From positions 1 to 53,714 of the IMG/VR virus record IMGVR_UViG_3300033182_000063: a stretch of DNA of 53,714 nucleotides, one strand, 5' to 3'. This stretch comes from a virus. Positions 9,016 to 18,700 of this stretch are shown here, one piece after another. Each line of letters begins with the position of its first letter. Positions within the stretch are counted from its first letter, which is position 1. A program made the position numbers and the translations under genes. Under the pieces are notes generated by a model, which was given only the letters and a program-made list of their open reading frames with translations, had not been told where the DNA came from and ran no database searches.

Positions 9016-9644
9016 CACAGTACACAAACACTGAGAAATACTATTCTGGCGACAACGTAAGAACTGCTTACGAGCGTGACTCAGCAGAAGCCATCGACAT
9101 GTTTGCTACGCTCAAAGAAGAGTTCCCATGGGTTCGAGTGGAAGAAGCCTTTGCTGTTTCTTCTCCGGTGTACCACGAAGTCCTCGAAGAACCGGTTGTT
9201 TCTTTCTCGTTGAGCAACGCTGCGCTTAAGCGCCTTGTCGGAGCGGAGTACACGTTAGCGGTTCGTAAGTTCTGTATGGACTCGAAAACCTCGTGGATGA
9301 AGGTATATCCCCTGTGGGAAGACGACGATCCATACCCAGATTTTATGCCGGAAGGCTGCAATATCTTGTTCAAGGGTATTGGCATGGTGGAGTTTGGGAG
9401 ACCGGCTCCAAGCGGACTAGACGATTTTTACGACATTTTCTTTATTGGAGACCCTGCCACTGTGGAGGCTCATTTCAACCTGCCGGAGCGTCGCGGTGCG
9501 TATGATACGTATTACGGTATTACCGTACACAACGGGGAAGTAGCCCGTGTGAAGCAGTACGTATACGACGAAGCCTCGATTTTCCCGGATTGGGATTTGG
9601 TCTACATGGCGCAGAAACGCCGGAAAGCCGCAGGGACTCTTTGA
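9012..9644 (+). CDS. Uncharacterised tail-module protein
   Basis: 210 residues from the ATG at 9012, which overlaps the preceding TGA (ATGA); an in-frame TTG six bases earlier is less likely. The protein is a mixed alpha/beta domain rich in Asp, Tyr and Phe, with segments such as GCNILFKGIGMVEFGRP and DDFYDIFFIGDPATVEAHF, and a basic C terminus (MAQKRRKAAGTL). No cysteine pairs and no membrane span. It is the last gene before a 59-bp gap holding a dyad operator, so it probably ends a transcription unit. Function not recognised. Confidence 0.55.
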   Translation: MTQYTNTEKYYSGDNVRTAYERDSAEAIDMFATLKEEFPWVRVEEAFAVSSPVYHEVLEEPVVSFSLSNAALKRLVGAEYTLAVRKFCMDSKTSWMKVYPLWEDDDPYPDFMPEGCNILFKGIGMVEFGRPAPSGLDDFYDIFFIGDPATVEAHFNLPERRGAYDTYYGITVHNGEVARVKQYVYDEASIFPDWDLVYMAQKRRKAAGTL

Positions 9645-9678
9645 ATAAAATTAAGGGCTATGCTATCAAGAACCTATA

Positions 9679-9694
9679 TGTTAACGTGTAAACA
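9679..9694. promoter_or_regulatory. 16-bp dyad (late-type), upstream of GNAT gene
   Basis: TGTTAACGTGTAAACA, a near-perfect match to the window-wide consensus TGTTnACnyGTnAACA. It lies 9 bases before the ATG at 9704 and partly overlaps the leader that carries the AGGAG ribosome site. It marks the start of a new transcription unit between tail and internal-virion genes. Binding by a dimeric regulator is inference. Confidence 0.7.
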
Positions 9695-9703
9695 GGAGTA
9701 TCT

Positions 9704-10138
9704 ATGTCGACTGCTCGTCTAGTATTTGACGACAAAGAACGCGTAGGTGCTTTTGTCGCTGCCGAGGTGGGGCAACTCTCTTCGTGGGGTGACTTTTATG
9801 CGATGGGCGCTGAACGCGATGGTGAGGTGATAGCAGGAATTGTCTTCAACAATGTTGGAGAATGTAATGCCACCGTACATATCGCCGTTAGCAAACCCAC
9901 AAAGCTACTACCTGAGTTGGTAGACCATGCGTTTGTGTATGCGTTTAAACAGCAGGGGTTGAAGCGACTGACGGCATTTATCGAAGAGAGCAACAAAAAG
10001 AGCCTCAAGATAAATAGTCATATTGGTTTTGTTGACGAATGCGTGATGCGGCAAGCGGGCGCAGGAGGTCAGGACGTACACTTACGTGTCCTTTGGCCTC
10101 ACAACTATCGCAGAGGAAAGACAAATGGGAAAAAGTAA
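9704..10138 (+). CDS. GNAT-like acetyltransferase-fold phage protein
   Basis: 144 residues, AGGAG ribosome site. The layout fits the GNAT fold: DGEVIAGIVFNN (beta 2-4 region), VHIAV.KPTKLLPEL (strand then helix), FVYAFKQQGLKRLTAFIEESNKKSLKINSHIGF (the late helix-strand-helix around the acetyl-CoA pocket). Proteins like this sit beside internal virion genes of many podoviruses and N4-like phages, where their substrate is unknown. The gene is the first of a unit preceded by a 16-bp dyad. It overlaps the next gene by 14 bases. Confidence 0.7.
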   Translation: MSTARLVFDDKERVGAFVAAEVGQLSSWGDFYAMGAERDGEVIAGIVFNNVGECNATVHIAVSKPTKLLPELVDHAFVYAFKQQGLKRLTAFIEESNKKSLKINSHIGFVDECVMRQAGAGGQDVHLRVLWPHNYRRGKTNGKK

Positions 10139-10934
10139 CCCGGCACCTCCAGATTATACTCCCCTCGCCAACGCGAGTAAGGAGGCAGCGCAGGTCATGG
10201 CAGGTCTCGGTCGTGAGCAGCTATCGTTCGCACGAGATCAATATAACCAGAATGCGCCTATCCTCCGTGACATCGCTCAGCAGCAGATGGCAGCCCAGAA
10301 CGAGCAGATGGCGCAAGCACGGGATTACTACAACTACCAACGGGATACGTACCGACCGTTAGAACGGCAACTGGTAGCTGACGCCTCAAGATTTAACACC
10401 GAAGCCTACCGTAACCAGTTAGCCAGTCAGGCGGCTGCGGACTCAGGTCGCGCCTTCGGTATTGCCCAACAGCAGAACGCCAGAGCGATGGCGGCTATGG
10501 GTGCTAATCCAAACTCAGGTCGTTTTGCAGGTATGCAGAACGCCTCTTCGCTACAGCAAGCAGCGTCTCGTGCAGCAGCACAGACCGGCGCACGTATGCA
10601 AGCAGAGCAGATGGGCTACGCTCGTCGCTTAGACGCCACTGGTTTAGGTCGTGGTCTCGCAGGTGCATCGGCAGCAGCTTACGGTGGTGCTAACGCTGCG
10701 GGTAACTCAGCAGGTGCCAACTACCAGTCTGCCGGCATTAACTATCTCAACGGCATGAACATGGGGGCGAACACTATCGGCTCTGGTCAGAACATGATGC
10801 TCTCTGGTCTAGGTAACGTGCTCAACGCACAGACCCAGATGGCTGTTAATGACTCTGGTTCTAGTTGGATGGGTGACCTCGGTGGCTTGATGGGTGGTGC
10901 TGCTGCTATGTCTAAAGCGGGTATGTTCAGCTAA
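10125..10934 (+). CDS. Ala/Gln-rich internal virion protein
   Basis: 269 residues from ATG 10125 (ribosome site GAGGAAAG); an earlier in-frame start at 10086 has no such site. Composition is extreme in Ala, Gln, Asn, Gly and Met. After the opening GKSNPAPPDYTPLANAS it forms a long helix with many Gln/Arg (about 15-165) and then a Gly/Ala-rich C-terminal half ending SWMGDLGGLMGGAAAMSKAG. This layout resembles internal virion or ejection proteins of T7/P22-like phages, which are released into the cell envelope with the DNA. Gene order before two other large internal proteins supports that role. Confidence 0.65.
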   Translation: MGKSNPAPPDYTPLANASKEAAQVMAGLGREQLSFARDQYNQNAPILRDIAQQQMAAQNEQMAQARDYYNYQRDTYRPLERQLVADASRFNTEAYRNQLASQAAADSGRAFGIAQQQNARAMAAMGANPNSGRFAGMQNASSLQQAASRAAAQTGARMQAEQMGYARRLDATGLGRGLAGASAAAYGGANAAGNSAGANYQSAGINYLNGMNMGANTIGSGQNMMLSGLGNVLNAQTQMAVNDSGSSWMGDLGGLMGGAAAMSKAGMFS

Positions 10935-11119
10935 TGGAAAAAGACGAGCTCATGTTTAGCGAGGGAGACCTGCGCCACGTTATGCGTATGGTGCTACTAG
11001 ATAACAAACAGTGCCTACTAACCGAGGCGTTAATGATGGGCATTGAAGAGTCTATCGTTATGTATTTGAAGTCTGTTACTCAGAAAGAAGACGCAGACGT
11101 ACCAGTTTTGGAGAATTAA
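10934..11119 (+). CDS. Small uncharacterised protein in internal-virion cluster
   Basis: 61 residues in a TAATG overlap. Acidic and Met/Leu-rich, predicted mostly helical, one cysteine. No motif recognised. It lies between two internal-virion genes and is translated with them. Confidence 0.5.
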   Translation: MEKDELMFSEGDLRHVMRMVLLDNKQCLLTEALMMGIEESIVMYLKSVTQKEDADVPVLEN

Positions 11120-11120
11120 G

Positions 11121-12734
11121 ATGGCGCGTAAATCTGGATGGCAGCAGTTTGCCGATAACTTCAACTCCGTTTACAAAACTTTCCAAGATGTAGCTAAAGA
11201 CTGGGAATACGACGACATCAATAAGATGGAAGCGACAGTCATCGAGACCGATGACATGGGCGACCCAGTGAAATGGGATTACGGCGGTCAGTCTTTCGAC
11301 GCTAAGCCAACTCTGGATGAGCAGCGTCAAATCAAATACGGCTTGATGGGCGACGCAATGGCTAAGTACGGCGACGTGTCCGGCGCTATGCAGATGCAGT
11401 TAAACCGCGAGAAGTTGATCGCTGACCGCGAAGCCAACTTGGTGAACCGCCAAATCCGTGACGAGTTAATCCGCCAACGCGGTGGTTTGAAATCGCGGGA
11501 GATGGAAGCCGGTATTGAGAATACTGAGTCTAGCACTGGCTTGAACAACGCCAATATTTCAAGGGTCAACCAAGCTGTTAGACGCGATAAAGCTATGCTC
11601 CCGGGCGACCTTCTACGCCAGTCGGCTGACCTAGAAAACGTTGAAGCCAACACAGATAACACCTTATCTATTACCGCACGCAGAGACTTACTGACTCCGG
11701 GCGAGCTAGACCAACAAGCTGCCACTCTGGAAGGTACTAAAGCTACCACTGCTGATACTAAGTCAACGACTGCTGCTCGTGACGCCAAGTTGGGTGCTCA
11801 GGTTGAAGGTCTTGAGTTAGATAACGTTGGCAAAGGCCTTAAAAACGCAGGGCAAGAGACTCAGAACAAGCGTGACGAAGTTAAGTTAGACACCGAGAGC
11901 GACGCTTACCAGATCAAAAAGCCAATGAACGAAGCTCTGATTGACTTCGGACAGCGTGCGGCGCATGGCGAGTTTGACGACGACCCTAACGCAGGTTCTG
12001 CGGCTCTCATGGAGATTTACCAGACCTACGACCCTATCGGCGCTAAGTCAGTTATGGAGAACTTCAACGCTCAAGAGATTATGGGCATCGCCAAAGACGG
12101 TACTCGTATCGCTGCGGAAGTTAAAGCTGCATTGGCAGACGGTGCCAACTGGCGTCAGAACGTTATTGAGTTCATCGACAAAGAGAACGGCATCGAGCTA
12201 GATGCCGACATCGTGGAAGATGAAGATGGTTTCCACCTAGCCTCTATGAGAGACGGTAAGTCAGTAGACTACATCGTATCTGCACCTTCTATGGACGCGT
12301 TGCGTACCAAGATTGCCACTGAGTACACCGACCCTGCGGGTTCATTTGGTCTGGCTAAGCAGCTAGCCGAAGTTGAGAAACTACGCGCGGAAGCAAACAA
12401 GCTGAACTCGGAAGCTATACGTGGTCCTCGTGACTACATGGCTGAACTCCAAGCGGGCAAATTAGGTGATTTGGCTAGTACTCCAGAGTTCCTAGCTGAA
12501 GTTAAGAAAGCTCAAAAGTCCAACGACTGGACTAACGTTGATGCTATGGTCAAGCAAGCCCGGTCTATGATGGCTAACGGCGGCGGGCTACGAGCAAACA
12601 AACAGGCTTCTAAGCCTGCGTCGGCAGAACCTAAGTACAGCGTTGGACAGGTAATCGAAGGTAAAGGCGGCAAGAAGTACAAATTCTTGGGTGGCGACTG
12701 GCAAGATCAGGCGAATTACGAAGAGGTTAAGTAA
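11121..12734 (+). CDS. Coiled-coil internal virion protein
   Basis: 537 residues. Almost entirely helical and charged, with long heptad-like runs (about 85-290 and 400-500) and no cysteines. The N terminus (ARKSGWQQFADNFNSVYKTF) resembles the openings of internal virion proteins encoded between the gp14-like and gp16-like genes of podoviruses. The last segment (YSVGQVIEGKGGKKYKFLGG) looks like a small SH3-like beta unit. The stop codon at 12732-12734 directly abuts the next ATG. Probably ejected into the host or part of the inner core. Confidence 0.65.
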   Translation: MARKSGWQQFADNFNSVYKTFQDVAKDWEYDDINKMEATVIETDDMGDPVKWDYGGQSFDAKPTLDEQRQIKYGLMGDAMAKYGDVSGAMQMQLNREKLIADREANLVNRQIRDELIRQRGGLKSREMEAGIENTESSTGLNNANISRVNQAVRRDKAMLPGDLLRQSADLENVEANTDNTLSITARRDLLTPGELDQQAATLEGTKATTADTKSTTAARDAKLGAQVEGLELDNVGKGLKNAGQETQNKRDEVKLDTESDAYQIKKPMNEALIDFGQRAAHGEFDDDPNAGSAALMEIYQTYDPIGAKSVMENFNAQEIMGIAKDGTRIAAEVKAALADGANWRQNVIEFIDKENGIELDADIVEDEDGFHLASMRDGKSVDYIVSAPSMDALRTKIATEYTDPAGSFGLAKQLAEVEKLRAEANKLNSEAIRGPRDYMAELQAGKLGDLASTPEFLAEVKKAQKSNDWTNVDAMVKQARSMMANGGGLRANKQASKPASAEPKYSVGQVIEGKGGKKYKFLGGDWQDQANYEEVK

Positions 12735-15700
12735 ATGAAAAACCCTTGGGAAGTCGAAGACCAAGTTAAGACATCTAACCCTTGGGAAGCTCAAACCTCC
12801 GAACGAGACCCTTGGGATTACGGCGGTGCAGATGACGACTGGCGTAGTGAATTAGCTAGCCGCAGACCTCAGTCTACTGAACCTCAGTACGAGTCTGAAG
12901 ACACCAGTTTTGTTCGTGACGTGGCTGACGTTGGTGTTGGCTTTGTCGGCGCTGTACCAAAAGCAGCCGGCTCACTTGTTTCACTTGGCTCTTTAGTTCC
13001 CGGCGTACATTATGTGGCTGACCCATTATCCAGTGGTCTGAACAGTGTAGGCGAGTGGGTAGACAATACATTCCTGTCTGACCGCCAGTTGGAGATAAAC
13101 AAAGAACTTCAGACTAGACTCCAAGCTGCCGCAGAAGAACTCGGCCCTGACGCATCAATCGGCGACTACATCGACAACATGGTTGCCCAAGGTGGCGAAG
13201 CCGGTGCGTTTATCGCAGATCACCCGGGTCAGGTTACTAACCTAATTGCTCAATCTCTTCCTTACGTATTCGGCGGCGGTGTTGCTGCTAAAGGTTTGAA
13301 AGCCGGTGCGAAGGTAGTAGGTGCAGAGAAAGTCGCCAACATGGGGGCTAAAACTTCTGGTGCCGTTGGTGAAGGTCTGATTACTGCCGGTGCAGTTGAA
13401 GGTGAAATCGTCCGTACTAACGAGCAGAAAGGCGAAGATGGCTACTCACTAGACCGTCTGGCTGCTGTACCTGCCGGTGTGACTACTGGCTTGATCTCCC
13501 GTGGCGGCGCTCAGTTCTCTCCAGTAGATATTGATACCGTTGCTGCGAAAGTTGCGGCTGGTGAGACTGCTGACCTAATGCAGGAAGCTGCCAAACAAGG
13601 GTTCGTTAAACGAACTGTTAAAGGCGCGGCGCTTGAAGGCGTGGAAGAAACGCTCCAGTCTGGTCAGGAAAAAGTATTTACCAACATCGGTACTGATGAG
13701 CACCCACTGAAAGACGTTGGTGGCGACGCTGTTATCGGTGGTATTACTGGTGCAGGTCAGGGTGCAGGTGTTAACGCGTTAGCAGGTCTGAAGCAGAACA
13801 GTGAAACTAACGAAGACTTAGTAGTTCGTCCTGACACAGAGACACTTCTGGAAGAAGCGCAGCTTACTATCCCTCGTAACGAAGATGGCTCTATGCCTAA
13901 CATCGAGTTGCCAGAGGTTACTCCAGAGGGTGCGTCTACCGGTCTATTCGTCATTATGAATGGTGAGCAGGTCGATCTGGCAGCACTCCAAGCTAACCGT
14001 GACGCACTTCTGGTGGCTCACTCTACTGCTACTCCAGAGCAGCAAGCTCAGATTGAAGAGATTGTTAACCAAGTAGCTGCGATCGAGCAGCAGATGGGAG
14101 CCGCCCAACAGGTACGCGACCAAGAGTTAGCAGCCGCTGCACAGCAGGAAGAAGCTAAGAAAGACTTACGTCTTAAGCACGCCGACACATTCCCAGATGA
14201 AGCTGAGTTTGTTAACGAGCTGAAGAAAGAGGCTCAGGCTACCCGTGACGCAGAGCTAGACGACCCAACTACCGAGATCGGTGCAGCGTTCCAACAGTGG
14301 CGTAAGGACAATAACAACTACGACACTAAAAACAATTCGGCTGCGGCTAAGAAGCAGTTCCTTAAAGATGCCGGCATCCAAGAAGGTGAGGTTGATTTCA
14401 AGGGTGACTACTTAGCGGCGCTAGACGCTCACGCTGAGATGAAAGAGGTACAGGCTAACCGCAACCCTCAGTCTCAAGCACGTATTGACCGTGAAAAAGC
14501 AGAGCTAGTGGCAGAGCTGAATGAGGCTGTTAAGTCTGGTGATCCTGCTGCTATTGCGGCGGTTGAGCAGAAAGCCATCAACGCAGGTCTTATGCCGGCA
14601 GAATGGGCAGAGGCGAAGCGCACACTAACTAAAGGTCTTAACGCTAACAAGAAAACGCCGAAGACAAATACCAACGCTACTCCTGCTACACCGGCAGCTC
14701 CGGCTACTAATCTGGAGAATACCGAGACTCCTGCACCTAAAACTCCAAAGGTTTCTAAGGTTAAGGCTGATGCCATCAAACGTGCTACTGAGGCACTGGG
14801 CGACAACTGGCAGGAAGAACACCCAGAGCTAAGCCAACTTCTGGATAACGGCGGTTTATACAAGAAAGACAAGAACGGTGTTCGCCGCTTCGATAAGTTC
14901 CTCAACCAAGCGGTGGAGGAGAAGAAGGCTAAAGACGCTGAAGCTCAGGCGGAGAAAGACAAGATTAACTCGATGTCTGATGCTGACATTGAGATGCGTA
15001 ACGCCGCAGAGGAATACGCCACTGAGAAGCTAGGTGACAACTGGGTAGAAACTTATCCAGACCTCAACAAAGTGTTGGATGAGGGGAACTACGGCTTGTT
15101 CAACCGTGAGGTAGACGCCGCTGCGGATAACGCAGCCAACGCTACTGACAGCGAGATTGTCTCACAAAAGGCTAATACCTTAGCCAATAAAGAGAACATC
15201 AAGTTAGCTAAGACGGAGCAGAAGATTTACGACTTCCTTCTGGAGCGTGCCAAGCAGGGCAACTTGTCTGACTACGTGAACGCAGATGGCTCGTTCAACG
15301 CTACTGCAATCGCTAAAGACGCAGGTCTGAAGTCTAAAGGCGTGGCGACTACCGGTCGTACTCGCATCAAGAAGAAGATTGCAGAAGCCCTTGGCATGAC
15401 TGAGGAGCAGCTTACTGAAGGTTTGAGCCAGACTAAACGTGGCAACACGCAAGAGTTTGAGGATAATCGCGGCGACGCGCCATCTGTTGGCACCACTGTA
15501 TCTGAGAACGAGATTTTCGGTGACGACCAGACTCAGTCAACCATGTCTGAGATTTCTTCTGTTGGCGGTTCTCAGTCAAACATCGGCGACCTGACTAAGG
15601 AAGAGAAAGAGTACGTCGACGAGCAAGCGATTTCTAAACCAGACCCAGTTCAGCAGCAGCGCCAGAAGGACGCTCAAGAGCGCCTAGAGAAACAGATCGA

Positions 15701-18700
15701 CGCAGTGTTGGCATCTCCACTGGCTCAGGAAGCCCTGAATATGTGGAACAACATGAAGTCTGACGGTGCTGTTTCTGCTGACCAGCTGAGCAAACAAGAC
15801 GCTTACGACTGGATTATGACCGTAGCTGAGGTCGACGCCGGTTACATTGACATGAAGCAGTTGGATAAAGACCAACGCGATATGGAGCGCCGCTACGACG
15901 CCAACGAGGTACTTACCGATGAAACAAACCAAGATGCGGGACAAATTGAAAGCCAAAAAGTTCTTGAGGGACCAAGCCAAGATGCTCAAGGAACTGATGG
16001 AACTAGGGGCACAATTGACACCGAAGCAGCAGGAGATAGTGCGGAAGTACAGCTAACCGCAGCTGAGCAGAAAGAGCGTGCGTCTAAGGTAAAAGTATCT
16101 ACCAAGAAGAAGCGCAAGTTTTCTGTCAAAAACCTATTCGGTGGAAAGGGCAAGAAGTCAGTAACTCGTACTGCGTTTATGCGAGAGCTTGCTGACATCA
16201 CCGGCAAGAAAGCCCCTTGGCGAGTAACTGTGTTCGACACTACCGCGGAAGCTATTGCGGCTCGTATTACCGACGAAGACATTGGCACCATTCGCCCACA
16301 AGGTTGGGTAGTTCCAGATTCCAACGGTTTAGATCGTGCTTACTTCATTCTCGAGAACATTAAAGAGGGCAACGAGCGTGCTGTAATCATGCACGAGATC
16401 GGCTCTCACATGGGTCTTGATAACCTACTAACTGAAGAGCAAGTAGACATTGCGGTAGGCAAAATCATGGAGTGGTCAGAGCTAGATGATGGTTCGGACG
16501 CTTCTCTGTACGCTAAGGCGGCTCGTGTTCGTGCGGCTGAAGCTGCTCCACACATGGAGAACCCAGAGACAGACTACCCATCTGAGTTGATTGCTTACTT
16601 TATCGAAGAAGCCGTTAACGACGGCGTTGACGTAACTAAGTCAGACGGCACAGCTCTCGGAGACTTCATCCGTAAGATGTGGGCTGCGTTCAAATCTGCA
16701 TACCGCAAGTTCCGTGGCGATAACGTTGACACACTAACTCCACAAGACTTTGTTAACTTGGCTTATGGTGCTGCTCGCTTAGAAAACAGCACGACGTTCC
16801 ACGGTACCGCGACTTGGTTCCGTAAGTTCAACCATGACTTCATGGGAACAGGCGAAGGTGCTCAGGCGTTTGGTTGGGGTACTTACTTGGCGGAACGCTT
16901 TGGTATTGGTAACGAATATCGTCAAGCGGACGTATCTCGCAAGAATAATAAGACTGGTAGTCTTTTCCATTTTCCTAAAATTTTTGAAGCTCTAAGAGGG
17001 TATTCACATAGTAAAAATATAGGCGCCAAGGCGGATCACCGTACCCATGACGTCAAGTCCCAACTTATTAAAGACTCGATAGCCGCCGAGAACAAAGGTG
17101 TCTTAAAGGATGTCTACATTCAGCGAAACGATGAAGACGGCAACCCGAAACTTATAAAAGTTAAAATTGCTCCGGGCGCAAAAGTTTTCAACCGAGGTGG
17201 GTACGTACTGGTACAAGCACTGGTAGCAGGGGAAGATAACTCTTTCCAGTCGAAAAGCTCATTCTTAGTACAAGAACTGGTTGACAAAGACGGTAATTCT
17301 TTACTGAGCGAAGACGAGGCTTTTGAATCTTATCTTGCAGGTATGTTAGAACTTACTGACGGTACCTTTGGAACCACTGGTCAGTTATACCGTGTTGATT
17401 ACGCGTTTGCTGATGAAGAAATGCTCGACTGGGACGAACGCGTTGAAGATCAGCCTCTTGTTCTAAAAGCTATTAACAACATGCCGGACGAGATCGTTGA
17501 TGCTTTGATGGAAGACCTTGCGACTGATGAAGAATTCACTGGTGTAACCGGCGAGCTACTGTACTTCAGCCTATCTAACTTGCAGTTCCATGACTACATG
17601 CTAGAGGAGTACGTACCACAAAAAGACTATGACCAAGCGCAAAAAGCAGGTAGCCGCGTAGGTCCCGGAACTAAGGGTCAAGCTGTAACTGCAAAAGCTA
17701 TCGCGTCAGCCTTCCTGTACCAGTACGGCATTAAAGGGATCAAGTTCCTAGATAACACCAGTCGTAAAAAGGCTAGAAGAGTCGTAGACGATAACCAAGA
17801 TACTTTAGTAAACGACGTTCCACAGCTTTTGGATATTGTGAACGACTCCACTCCGTACCTAAAAGAAAAAGGTGCGAGAGTTCTGTACTACAAGAAAGCC
17901 GATGGAACAGTTGAGAGCCTGTTAGTTTCAACTAAGTCAGCGGTAAGCTACCGAACTACTTCTGACGGCGAAGCTAGACCAGTTCGTATAGCAAGCAGTG
18001 TAGACGGCGTTAGCATCCCTCTAAAAGAGTTGTACACAGACCAGAACGCCACAATACCGTTGGAGTTCGATGAAGCACAGATTCGAGCTGACATCGACGA
18101 AGCGAAAAAGTACAAGGCCGACGGCTTCACGCGCAACAAAGTTATCTTTAACGATAAAGATGTTATTCGTGTGGCTAACAACCCCGGCTCTAAAATGGGT
18201 CCCGGAAACATCCGGTTCTCAGTTGGTAAAAAGTCAAAGCAAGTAGCTAAGACCTTAATGGGTAGCTTCGGTGAAATGACCGTAGATAACTTCGCTGCCC
18301 TAGCCAAGACTGCCGTTAAGGAACTCAAGTTCCTACATTCGTTCATTCGTGACGTGCGTGACCGCATGCCGTCTGCTGACAAGTGGTACAACTTTATTCT
18401 GGAGTCTGAGAAAACCCGTAACGAAATCCTCCAGAAGGTGGAGAACATCGCGGTTCAGGCTCGTGAAATGGGCGACCAACAGATGAAAGAGGTGAACAAG
18501 TTCATCGCTGACTCTACGCTGTACCAGAAGTGGGGCTACCAACCATCTTGGATCACTGACCCTAACTTTAAGGCTGACCCAATCATGGAGCGCCGTTGGA
18601 AGAAACTGAACGCAGACCAGAGAAAGGTTGTTGAGCAGGTATTCCAACACGGCGAAGACATGCGCCAGTTGAAAGCTGACCTAGCTAAGAAGATGGGCTT

